Shown here: piece by piece, positions 1 to 6,704 of the stretch | Layout: the number at the start of each line of letters is the position of its first letter | Position numbering within the stretch: position 1 is the stretch's first letter | Assembly (NCBI GenBank): GCA_041568335.1 | Contig: JBFFZZ010000123.1 | Coordinates: 1-8,626 of the forward strand | Length of the DNA stretch: 8,626 bases | Direction: 5' to 3' | Source of the DNA: WVWW01 sp041568335 | GTDB lineage: Bacteria > Acidobacteriota > Polarisedimenticolia > Polarisedimenticolales > Polarisedimenticolaceae | Notes under the pieces: generated by a model | Told to the model about the DNA's origin: nothing | The model's input: the letters and a program-made list of their open reading frames with translations, nothing else | Databases searched by the model: none | Translations under genes and position numbers: made by a program

Positions 1-329
1 CCCTTGAGCGCCTCGGCCGCCAGCGACGGGATATCCTTGTAGCCCAGCCGCGCCAACGCTTGCAGGCAGTAACCGGGCGTCAGACCCCGGAGCACGCGAA
101 AGCCGCGCAGCAGCAGCGAGTGGTGGCTCGCCTCGCCGTGCTCGCCGAGATGGCGCGCCACGATCAACGGCGTCTCGTCGTGCTCGTCGAGCAGGAACTC
201 GGTGAGGGCGTCACAGCACTCGGCGGGAAAATGCCGCACGAGCCGGTCGACCGCCCAGTAGCGGACCTCTTTGTCATCGGACTTGGTGACCTCGACCAGA
301 TTCTCGAAGTTCCAGATGAGATGCGACAT
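1..329 (-). CDS. HEAT-repeat-like protein, N-terminal part (cut by left window edge)
   Basis: The reading frame is open from ATG at 329 to the window edge, about 109 codons with no stop. The translation begins MSHLIWNFENLVEVTKSD and continues with DKEVRYWAVDRLVRHFP, then a segment rich in paired amphipathic helices (LTEFLLDEHDETPLIVARHL, LQALARLGYKDIPSLAAEAL). Alternating helices with a conserved Arg/Trp-Ala-Val pattern are typical of HEAT or HEAT-like repeats, which form solenoid scaffolds for protein binding. No signal peptide is visible, so a cytoplasmic location is likely. The start is supported by a GAGGA motif at 337-333, close before the ATG. It lies 62 nt downstream of the receptor stop codon and could be co-transcribed with it or use the weak -10-like TAGAAT in the gap. 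The true function is unknown; the C-terminal domain, which might decide it, is outside the window. Confidence 0.72.
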   Translation of the reverse strand, partial: MSHLIWNFENLVEVTKSDDKEVRYWAVDRLVRHFPAECCDALTEFLLDEHDETPLIVARHLGEHGEASHHSLLLRGFRVLRGLTPGYCLQALARLGYKDIPSLAAEALK

Positions 330-361
330 GTTTCCTCGCGGCCGGAGACGGCGGATGCGCC

Positions 362-367
362 ATTCTA
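362..367 (-). promoter_or_regulatory. Possible -10 element (TAGAAT) ahead of the HEAT-like gene
   Basis: On the minus strand TAGAAT matches the sigma-70 -10 consensus TATAAT at five of six positions, in an otherwise GC-rich gap. It would place a start of transcription near 355, giving a leader of about 26 nt that contains the Shine-Dalgarno. No recognisable -35 hexamer lies 16-18 nt upstream, so this is weak evidence and read-through from the receptor gene is an alternative. Confidence 0.22.
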
Positions 368-391
368 ACGCGAGGAGGCGGGCAGCGCCCG

Positions 392-3300
392 TCAGAAGCC
401 GATCTTGAATCCGGTCACGATGGTCCGCGGCGGCCCGGCCAGCGTGATCCCCTTGCCGAAGTTCTCGGAGACGATGCGGCCGTCGATCAGGCCGATGTTT
501 TCACGGTCCAGCAGGTTGATCACCTGCAGGTAAACGTCGGCGGTCCCGCGTCCCTCGCTGAATAGGAACGGCCGGTGAATCCGAAGATCGACCTGCGCAA
601 ACTCCGGTTCGGACGGAATGCGGGAAATCGGCACCCGGGTGGTCGGATTGGGGTTGTCGTCGCTGACGCGGAACGCATTGATCGCGGCCAGGTTCGTCTC
701 CTCGCCGGCGTTTCGTGCCACGCCGTGCGGACGGTCGGTCAGGATACCGTCCACGTTGATGTCGGTGCCCGACGTCACGTTGTAGACCAGACCGGACGAC
801 CAGGTGAGCACCCCGGATACGCGGAAACCCTTCCATACGGGCATGTCGCCGGAGACCACGATGCGATGCTCGCGATCACCGTCCGCGCGGCCGCGCTCGG
901 TAACGACGAAGTTCGTCGAGTCCTGTGGGATCGAAACGCCGCCCTTGAGCGGATCGAAGCCCGTGTCCTCGGCGCGTGACAGCGTGTAGGAGGCATCGAA
1001 CCAGGCCGACGGGCCTTGATAGCGGAAGCCGACGTCGAGCCCCGTGTACCAGCTGCGCCCCTCCGTCGCGAGTGCCGCGATCGACCCGACGGAAGGATCC
1101 GGTCCGTGACACGGGATGCCTTCTTTAAGATCGGGGTCGAGGTTCCCGGGGCAGCTCCCACCCGGACCGTAGAGACCGATCACCGGATTGAGGTCCTTGA
1201 GCAACGGGAGGTTGTAGCCGCGGTTGCGCGTCAGGTTTGTCCGGAACGCGCCGTGGCGGCCGATCAGGAAGTCCGTCCCGATGTTGGCCTGCACGGCGTA
1301 CGGCGTGTCCAGCTCGGTCTCCGTGGAGAAGCGCAGGGTCAGCTCGGGCAGAAAAAACAGCCCGGGAAGCACGTTGTCGATACCCCTCTGGTCGACATCG
1401 GCCTCGGTGATCTCGTCGGCCAGGCCGCGTGGGAAGTAGAGCCCGATCTGCGTCCCCGAGGTGACCGCCGACACGGCAGGGAAGGCCAGGACGAGCTTGT
1501 CGTAGAACAGCCCGACGCCGCCGCGAATCAACACCCGGCTGTCGGCCCCGGGGTTCCAGGTAAAGCTGAACCGCGGGGCGATGTTGTTGCCGTCGGTGCC
1601 CGCACCGCCGTTGGGCACCGTCGACGCGACGCGCGCCGATGCGGGCAGCTTGTAGGTGGAGTAGTCGTAGCGAAAGCCGTATTCCAGGAACAACGATGGG
1701 TTGACCCGCCAGTTGTCCTGAACGAAGAAGCCGTACTTGGTGTCGTCGAAGCGGTTCGACGGCTGGCCCGAGACGAACGAAAAGACGACCGGGTAGGTCG
1801 TGATGATCGCCGGCTCGTCGACGACCCCATCCCCGTCGTCGTCGACACCGGGCGTCCCGTCGCAGCGAACCATCGGATAGAACGTGCTCGAGCGGGCGAT
1901 CGCCACGTCGATGACGTCGATGTCCCCGCAATCGCCCGGCTCGAAGGGTTCGTCGGTTTCGTACAGGAACCCCCCGCTGGGGTTGAACGTGGCATCGAGA
2001 TCGGTGCGCGATCGCGTCACGTCGAGGCCGACCTTCAGCGTGTGGTCACCTCGCGTCCAGGTCAGGTTCTCGACGACCTGGAACTTGGTTTCCTCACGGA
2101 GCTGCGAGTTGAGCGGGTTGCCGCCGAACATCCCTCCCGGACGGGTCACCCCGCTGAGATCGGAGTTGGCGCGTTGATCGAACGTCGATTCGGAGTACGA
2201 GAAACGGGTCTCGAACACCGCCGACGAAGAAGCGATGGTCGTCAGCGACCCGGCCACGCCGAGGTCCTTTTCCTTGACCAGGAAACCCGCTTCGGGTGTG
2301 AACAGACCGCCGACGTTGACGCCTTCGTTTTCGCGCTCGTCGTAGGACGCGCGCAACATCAGCCGGTTGTTCGTGCTGAGGTTGAAGTCGGTCCGGGCAA
2401 ACAGGTTGTCCCCGGTCTCCCCCGCCGAGAAACGCCCGCCGGGGTTGCGGTTGCGGTCGATCCCCGCGTAGCCGATGAGGTTGTCGCTGTCGAGGTGCTC
2501 GTACGCGAAGAAATAGAAGGCCTTGTCCCTCTTGATCGGGCCGCTGACGTTGAATCCCGCGGAGAATTGTCGCGAGCGACTTTGGCTGGTCCCCGATTCG
2601 GGAAGTCGTTCGACGAAGGGCCCGGTCTCGCCCCAACTCGGGAGCGCGCCCTCGACGAAGCCCTCGGCCCCGTGCTCGTTGCCACCACGCTTCGTCACGA
2701 TGTTCAACACGCCACCCGTCGCCCTGCCGAACTCGGGTGAGTAGCGATGCGTCAGCAGGACGAACTCCTGGATCACCTGCTGAGAGAAGAAGCTGCCGAG
2801 CGACGTGCCACTGGTCAGGTCGTTGTTGTCCAGCCCGTCGACGAGGAACGTGTTGGACCGCCCGGTCGCACCGTTGACGATGAAGACCGATCCCGCTTCG
2901 CCGTAATACGCGCCCTCCGCGGCCGGACGCACCGAGGAGTCGAGCATCGCGAGGTCGGTGAAGACGCGGCCCGAGATGGGCAGCACTTCGACCTTCTCGG
3001 AGCTCACGCGGAGCTTGCCCGCGGTTTCCTTCTTGTCAATGAGATCGGAGGCTGCGCTCACGGTGACCCGTTCGGTCACGCCGCCGCCGACGGTAAGGTC
3101 CTGGACGGGAAAGTCCTGCAGCCGCAGCTCGATCAGGACCGACTCGCTGACCCCGCCTTCCGTGGTGCGTGCGACCACGGTCCACGTCCCGACCGGCAAG
3201 GCGGGGAGCTGGTAACGACCCTCGTTGTCCGTCGTCGTGACACGAAGCGCGCCCGTGTGCTCGTTGCGCGCCTGAACGATCGCCCCGACCGCGGCATACC

Positions 3301-3424
3301 CGTCGGCGGTCCGCACTTTGCCGCGCAAACTCGATCCGGCGCTCTGAGCCAGGAAGGGCGACGCCGCTAGAAAAACGACGCCGAGGCCGGCAACCCAAAG
3401 GGCAAACCTGGAAAGCCGTTTCAC
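392..3424 (-). CDS. TonB-dependent receptor, Oar-like, with carboxypeptidase-regulatory-like N-terminal domain
   Basis: A 1010-aa outer-membrane receptor, likely importing a large or scarce ligand using TonB/ExbB/ExbD energy. Domains in order: signal peptide (VKRLSRFALWVAGLGVVFLA, first ~28 residues); a carboxypeptidase-regulatory-like beta-sandwich at about 31-112 (start SLRGKVRTADGYAAVGAIVQ); a possible TonB-box-like ERVTVSA near 116; a plug at about 125-245 with VDGLDNND near 193 and NIVTKRGGNEHG near 241; then a beta-barrel to the C-terminus, which ends in the aromatic residue typical of outer-membrane barrels (TGFKIGF). Length fits the Oar-like family (about 1000-1100 aa). The frame stays open upstream to 4288, but that part is an out-of-frame shadow of the FN3 gene. 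GTG at 3424 is chosen because AAGGTGA sits just upstream and the signal peptide begins there. Only four cysteines occur, in two close pairs (C499/C521, C758/C772). The substrate cannot be told from sequence. Confidence 0.93.
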   Translation of the reverse strand: MKRLSRFALWVAGLGVVFLAASPFLAQSAGSSLRGKVRTADGYAAVGAIVQARNEHTGALRVTTTDNEGRYQLPALPVGTWTVVARTTEGGVSESVLIELRLQDFPVQDLTVGGGVTERVTVSAASDLIDKKETAGKLRVSSEKVEVLPISGRVFTDLAMLDSSVRPAAEGAYYGEAGSVFIVNGATGRSNTFLVDGLDNNDLTSGTSLGSFFSQQVIQEFVLLTHRYSPEFGRATGGVLNIVTKRGGNEHGAEGFVEGALPSWGETGPFVERLPESGTSQSRSRQFSAGFNVSGPIKRDKAFYFFAYEHLDSDNLIGYAGIDRNRNPGGRFSAGETGDNLFARTDFNLSTNNRLMLRASYDERENEGVNVGGLFTPEAGFLVKEKDLGVAGSLTTIASSSAVFETRFSYSESTFDQRANSDLSGVTRPGGMFGGNPLNSQLREETKFQVVENLTWTRGDHTLKVGLDVTRSRTDLDATFNPSGGFLYETDEPFEPGDCGDIDVIDVAIARSSTFYPMVRCDGTPGVDDDGDGVVDEPAIITTYPVVFSFVSGQPSNRFDDTKYGFFVQDNWRVNPSLFLEYGFRYDYSTYKLPASARVASTVPNGGAGTDGNNIAPRFSFTWNPGADSRVLIRGGVGLFYDKLVLAFPAVSAVTSGTQIGLYFPRGLADEITEADVDQRGIDNVLPGLFFLPELTLRFSTETELDTPYAVQANIGTDFLIGRHGAFRTNLTRNRGYNLPLLKDLNPVIGLYGPGGSCPGNLDPDLKEGIPCHGPDPSVGSIAALATEGRSWYTGLDVGFRYQGPSAWFDASYTLSRAEDTGFDPLKGGVSIPQDSTNFVVTERGRADGDREHRIVVSGDMPVWKGFRVSGVLTWSSGLVYNVTSGTDINVDGILTDRPHGVARNAGEETNLAAINAFRVSDDNPNPTTRVPISRIPSEPEFAQVDLRIHRPFLFSEGRGTADVYLQVINLLDRENIGLIDGRIVSENFGKGITLAGPPRTIVTGFKIGF

Positions 3425-3430
3425 GCGCGT

Positions 3431-3436
3431 CACCTT
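3431..3436 (-). promoter_or_regulatory. Shine-Dalgarno that fixes the GTG start of the receptor
   Basis: AAGGTG, extended to AAGGTGA, is complementary to the 16S anti-Shine-Dalgarno and lies 6 nt before the GTG at 3424-3422. Another in-frame GTG at 3433 falls inside this motif and has no such site of its own, so the downstream GTG is preferred. Confidence 0.6.
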
Positions 3437-3471
3437 AACAGATATAGGAATCCGATCATCTCGCACCGACG

Positions 3472-3519
3472 AAAAGGGGCTCGTCCGCTCGCCCGGAATC
3501 GGCGGCGAGACAAGCCCCT
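3472..3519 (-). terminator. Rho-independent terminator after the FN3 gene (composite hairpin)
   Basis: On the minus strand AGGGGCTTGTC (3519-3509) pairs with GACGAGCCCCT (3485-3475) over 11 positions, including one G-U pair. Inside it, TCGCC (3508-3504) pairs with GGCGA (3493-3489), with a short one-sided bulge between the two stems. The 3' arm runs into TTTT (3475-3472). It lies 25 nt past the FN3 stop codon and upstream of the receptor start, so it should end transcription from the FN3 side and separate the two genes. The T-tract is short, so efficiency is uncertain. Confidence 0.72.
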
Positions 3520-3543
3520 CGTACGTTTCGGAAAAACCGGTGT

Positions 3544-5826
3544 TTACATGCCGTAGTGCCCCCACGGCCCGGACCCGCCGGTGCCCTTGCCCAGGATCAG
3601 GAAATAGCCCTCGTTCGGGCTGAACGTGTGGCACGTCACCAGCCCCGTATCGGGCTCTTCCGTCGAGTAGTTCAGCTCGGATTCCGGGCTTCCCGCCCGG
3701 ATGATCTCGTAACCGTCCACGCAGGGATCGGTCGACGCGGTCCAGCAAAACTGCGTCAACCCGCCCGGTTTGTCCGCCAGAACACCGGTGATCTCTTCCG
3801 TCGGTGTGCACAGGCCACCGCTGGTCGTGCCGCCGAGTTCCGGGGGCAAAGGTCCCGACCCACCGGTCGATTTCGGCGGCAGCAGGCTCTCGTAAGTGTT
3901 GGTCACGCCGGCGCTCGGATTGGCATAGTCGGAGAGCGTCGTCACCGTGATGAAGTAGTCCGTCCCGGGCGTCAGCCCACTGATCGTTGCCGTCGTGCCG
4001 ACGATGTTCACCTGGCCCGCGTTGTCCACGGAGTTGAACGCGTACGGCGTCGCGTTGCCGGAGTCGGTGTCCCAGTAGACCTTGTAGCCGTCGATGTGGT
4101 GCGTCACCGTTCCCGGGTCCCAGGAGATGCTGATCGTCGTATCGGTGACTCCGTCCTGGGTGATCGAGCGCGGCGGGAACACGCCGTACTTCGCGTCGAT
4201 CTCCTGCAGGTCGGTAAAGGTCGTCTCGCTGGTTTCTTCTTGTTCGGACATCAACCGGGCAACCGTTCCCAGGTTGGGCACGACCCACATGTGGATCACC
4301 TGATGGACCTGGGCCACACCGCTCCCGCTGCAGCTGTTGAACAGGTAGGTGCAGAAGTCGACGATCTGACGCACGACGAGCGCGTCGAACGTGTGACCCG
4401 AGGGTAGCGTGACCGGGCCCTCATCGATCACCACGCTGGACTGCTGACCGTTGCCGTTCAACCCCTGGCAACCCTGGATCCAGAGGTTGCAAAAGAGGCC
4501 GCATCCGTCGGGACAGACGTGGTTGTAGACGGACTGCGCGCAGTTGAACGCGGGGACGTTCCCCCAGGAGTCCCCGACCTGCATGTAGTAGTCGCCCGTC
4601 CTCGGCCCCGTCGTCTCGATGTTGGAAAAACGCCACAACGGCACCTCAGGGCGGGTGATCCCTCCCGGATCGTTTCCGACGTAGCAGAAGCGGCTTTCGC
4701 TCTCCCCGAGTGCCCCACCGCTCCGGCCTTCGTGGCGCACACCCGCGCGGAGCCAGATCGTGTAGTCGGTGCCGCGATCCTCGCCCTCCGTCGCGCTCAG
4801 CGTGATGAAGGCGTCTGCAGGATCGGCAAAATTCTTGTCCTCGCGACCCATCGCCGTCAAACCCGCAAAACCGCACTGGGTGTCGTTGCAGGTTTCGGTC
4901 GGGCCGATGGCCACCCTCGTCGAGCCGATCTCGTAACGCGCGTTGGCGAGCTGGTTGGGCGCGAAGTCCCACGAGCCCTGGTTGAGCAGATCGGCCATCG
5001 TCGTCGGCGCCCCGGCGGCCACGTCGGCGATGTCGACGGTGCAGCGATCGTCACCGCCGCCGGTACAATCCGTGTTCACGACGCAGGGGCCGTTGGGAGG
5101 TTCGGTGCAGGTCCCCATGCGGTCGAAACCGAGGTTCAGCCGTTCGCCGACCGCCGCGTCGAGCTCGTCGAAGTAGATCTTGAGGCCGACGCCGCCACGC
5201 ATCACCTCCTCGACGACGGCCGCGCCCTCGAACTCGACGATCGACGTCCCGTCGAGACCGGCCTTACCCCAGACCTCGGCCACCGCGCCCGCGCGTGGAT
5301 CGACCCAGCGATAGATCACGCGATCCTGAAGCACGAGACCGTCGCTCGTCGTGCGCTTCACCAGCGAGCGCTGCAGCGAGACCTGGCGCGAGTCGCCCGG
5401 CAGGTAGAGCCTGCCGCTCGACAGCTGCTTCGTTCGAATGCGGACCATGCGCGATTCGCCCGCGGCGGCCGTCTCGTAGACCAGCGGGTCCCGGCCGGAT
5501 GCGCCGGACTGGTGTGGCATCCACCAGTCGCGCGCGGCGGCCTCGTAGACAAGCGGCTCGAAATCGGGGTCCCGACTGTCGAGGATCGACAGGGCTCCGG
5601 TCTCGTTTTCCCGGATCGTCCGTATCCAGGACCCCCCGAGCGCCGCGGTTTGGAGCTTCCAGCGTGTCTTGCCTTCGGGGTGGATCAGGTCCTCGACATA
5701 CCTCTTGTCGAGATCGATCGTGCGCCAGCGCGCCTGGTGGATCACCTCGCCGTCGGCGGCGGCGGTAGCGGGAACGCTTACTGAGAGGAGGGTGAAGAGC
5801 GCACCAGAAACGAGCAGGCGTTGCAT
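3544..5826 (-). CDS. Secreted cysteine-rich protein with fibronectin type III domain
   Basis: A 760-aa protein. ATG at 5826 begins a clear Sec signal peptide (MQRLLVSGALFTLLSVSVPA, cleavage probably after TAAA) and is preceded by GGGGGA at a normal distance; the longer open frame upstream is a shadow of the lipoprotein gene. Residues 25-240 have no cysteine and match no domain I recognise. From residue 240 to 732 there are 18 cysteines, an even number, with clusters such as CTEPPNGPCVVNTDC and CPDGCGLFCNLWIQGC that suggest disulfides and an extracytoplasmic site. A fibronectin type III domain spans about 550-645 (ISISWDPG, IDGYKVYWD, ISGLTPGTDYFITV). A second FN3-like segment at about 675-755 (FCWTASTDPCVDGYEIIRAG) is followed by a glycine-rich tail ending SGPWGHYGM. 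FN3 domains usually mediate binding to proteins or sugars. It probably has its own promoter and ends at the terminator before the receptor gene. No catalytic motif is visible; the function is unknown. Confidence 0.88.
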   Translation of the reverse strand: MQRLLVSGALFTLLSVSVPATAAADGEVIHQARWRTIDLDKRYVEDLIHPEGKTRWKLQTAALGGSWIRTIRENETGALSILDSRDPDFEPLVYEAAARDWWMPHQSGASGRDPLVYETAAAGESRMVRIRTKQLSSGRLYLPGDSRQVSLQRSLVKRTTSDGLVLQDRVIYRWVDPRAGAVAEVWGKAGLDGTSIVEFEGAAVVEEVMRGGVGLKIYFDELDAAVGERLNLGFDRMGTCTEPPNGPCVVNTDCTGGGDDRCTVDIADVAAGAPTTMADLLNQGSWDFAPNQLANARYEIGSTRVAIGPTETCNDTQCGFAGLTAMGREDKNFADPADAFITLSATEGEDRGTDYTIWLRAGVRHEGRSGGALGESESRFCYVGNDPGGITRPEVPLWRFSNIETTGPRTGDYYMQVGDSWGNVPAFNCAQSVYNHVCPDGCGLFCNLWIQGCQGLNGNGQQSSVVIDEGPVTLPSGHTFDALVVRQIVDFCTYLFNSCSGSGVAQVHQVIHMWVVPNLGTVARLMSEQEETSETTFTDLQEIDAKYGVFPPRSITQDGVTDTTISISWDPGTVTHHIDGYKVYWDTDSGNATPYAFNSVDNAGQVNIVGTTATISGLTPGTDYFITVTTLSDYANPSAGVTNTYESLLPPKSTGGSGPLPPELGGTTSGGLCTPTEEITGVLADKPGGLTQFCWTASTDPCVDGYEIIRAGSPESELNYSTEEPDTGLVTCHTFSPNEGYFLILGKGTGGSGPWGHYGM

Positions 5827-5872
5827 CGATGTCCCCCACGGATTGCGACCCGGAAAAACCAACGGCCCCGCC

Positions 5873-5886
5873 AGCGTTTTTACGCT
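5873..5886 (-). repeat. Short inverted repeat AGCGT-N4-ACGCT over the candidate -10
   Basis: The 14-nt sequence AGCGTAAAAACGCT is a perfect 5-bp inverted repeat around AAAA. A further AGCGTT copy lies at 5914-5909, which could pair instead with AACGCT at 5878-5873. The position over the putative -10 suits an operator, but the repeat is short enough to be chance. No run of T follows directly, so it is not a good terminator of the lipoprotein gene. Confidence 0.3.
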
Positions 5887-5905
5887 TGTACCGGGAGAAT
5901 CGCAA
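5877..5905 (-). promoter_or_regulatory. Candidate sigma-70-type promoter of the FN3 gene
   Basis: On the minus strand TTGCGA (5905-5900) and TAAAAA (5882-5877) are separated by exactly 17 nt. Each hexamer matches the sigma-70 consensus at four of six positions. A start near 5870 would give a leader of about 44 nt before the FN3 ATG. The -10 lies inside a perfect inverted repeat, AGCGT-AAAA-ACGCT (5886-5873). The match is moderate and is inferred from sequence only; transcription could also run through from the lipoprotein gene. Confidence 0.38.
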
Positions 5906-5915
5906 GGGAACGCTG

Positions 5916-6704
5916 TTAACGCTGTTCCAACCGTGCCAGGGCTCGGCGTGCGGCGTCGAGCCACTCCTGCGCGTCCGGGACCTGCCGGGCGACGCGCTCG
6001 ATCGCGAGACGTTCCGCCTCTGCATAGGCTGCACGGCTTTGCGCAATCTCGTCGAGCTTGCGGTGCGCCTCGCCGAGCGCCAGCTGGTTCGGCGGATGGG
6101 CGGGGTCGAGCTGCACGGCGAGCCGAGCCTGTGCGTAACCGGCGTCGAGGTCGCCGGGACCGGTGGGCCAACCCGGGGAGCGCAGGTAGACCAGTGCGAG
6201 CACACGGTGCGGACCCGCGTGGTCCATCGCCGGTGAGCGCTCGATCACGGACTCGAGCAGCTCGACGATCCTCGACAGGGCGTCGATCGCGGTCGACCTC
6301 CGTTCCCTTGCCTGCAGACCGAGCGCCAGGGCGAGCTGGTAGTCGCATTCGACCTCCTCGGGCGCAACGCGACCGCACCACTGGGCCAGGTGGACCGCCT
6401 CGACGGCCTGGGCCAGACGCTCGCCGGCGTCCTCGACATGATCCGCGAGCCAGATCCGGCAACGCGCCGCGCCGATCAGCGCTGCGAGCTGCACCGACTC
6501 GTCGGTGACCGCGGCCTGAAAACGATCGGCCGCCGCGCCGACCGATTCCAGGGTCCGTCGCTGCCAGAGCTGCTCGGCCTCGGCGAAACGGCCCGACCCG
6601 GCAGCGGCGATCTGCTCGAGCGGCGGCGGCTCGCGGAGCGCCGAGGCGCAGCCGAGGGTCGTCGCGAATACGGCGATCAGGAGAACGAGGCTAGTCGGCC
6701 GCAT
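5916..6704 (-). CDS. TPR-like lipoprotein resembling TRAP-transporter T component (TatT)
   Basis: A 262-aa protein beginning MRPTSLVLLIAVFATTLGC, a lipoprotein signal peptide with lipobox TLGC (Cys19), so it is probably anchored to a membrane in the periplasm. The rest is almost wholly helical with TPR-like character: YQLALALGLQARE, then HRVLALVYLRSPGWPTGPGD near 168-186, then AYAQARLAVQLDP-type helix pairs and a final EWLDAARRALARLEQR. The R-(S/A)-PGWP-x-G-x-GD segment followed by a helix and LxP recalls the TatT family (TRAP transporter T component, known from Treponema Tp0956), a trimeric TPR protein that pairs with a solute-binding protein. No TRAP permease is in this window. The ATG overlaps the end of the PhnD-like gene by 14 nt and has only a close GGAG before it, which suggests translational coupling. 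A generic TPR lipoprotein is the alternative call. Confidence 0.85.
   Translation of the reverse strand: MRPTSLVLLIAVFATTLGCASALREPPPLEQIAAAGSGRFAEAEQLWQRRTLESVGAAADRFQAAVTDESVQLAALIGAARCRIWLADHVEDAGERLAQAVEAVHLAQWCGRVAPEEVECDYQLALALGLQARERRSTAIDALSRIVELLESVIERSPAMDHAGPHRVLALVYLRSPGWPTGPGDLDAGYAQARLAVQLDPAHPPNQLALGEAHRKLDEIAQSRAAYAEAERLAIERVARQVPDAQEWLDAARRALARLEQR

Noticed and set aside
60..368. Plus-strand open frame at the left edge
   Set aside because: It is antisense to the HEAT-like gene, whose minus-strand frame gives a coherent helical protein with a good ribosome-binding site.
379..391. Hairpin CGGGC-GCT-GCCCG directly after the receptor stop codon as a terminator
   Set aside because: Only a 5-bp stem with a 3-nt loop and no following T-tract.
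1016..2740. Long plus-strand open frame (574 codons) antisense to the receptor
   Set aside because: It mirrors the codon positions of the receptor gene, has no recognisable domain or ribosome-binding site, and is full of Arg/Val/Gly as expected for an antisense frame in GC-rich DNA. Similar plus-strand frames elsewhere were dismissed for the same reason.
3441..3446. TATATC as a -10 element for the receptor gene
   Set aside because: No -35 match at the right spacing, and the start of transcription would fall within the Shine-Dalgarno, leaving almost no leader.
3485..3535. Peptide TYEGLVSPP encoded just after the FN3 stop resembles TYESLLPP within the FN3 protein, suggesting a decayed coding remnant
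   Set aside because: It is in a different frame, is only a few residues long, and the DNA is explained by the terminator hairpin.
3425..4288. Upstream extension of the receptor reading frame into the FN3 gene (would give a 1298-aa protein)
   Set aside because: The extra sequence is Arg/Gly-rich with no domain, overlaps the FN3 gene in another frame, and lacks a signal peptide; the true start has its own Shine-Dalgarno and signal peptide at 3424.
5827..6462. Upstream extension of the FN3 gene frame into the lipoprotein gene
   Set aside because: Low-complexity Arg/Pro/Gly translation typical of an out-of-frame shadow in GC-rich DNA; a clear signal peptide begins at ATG 5826.
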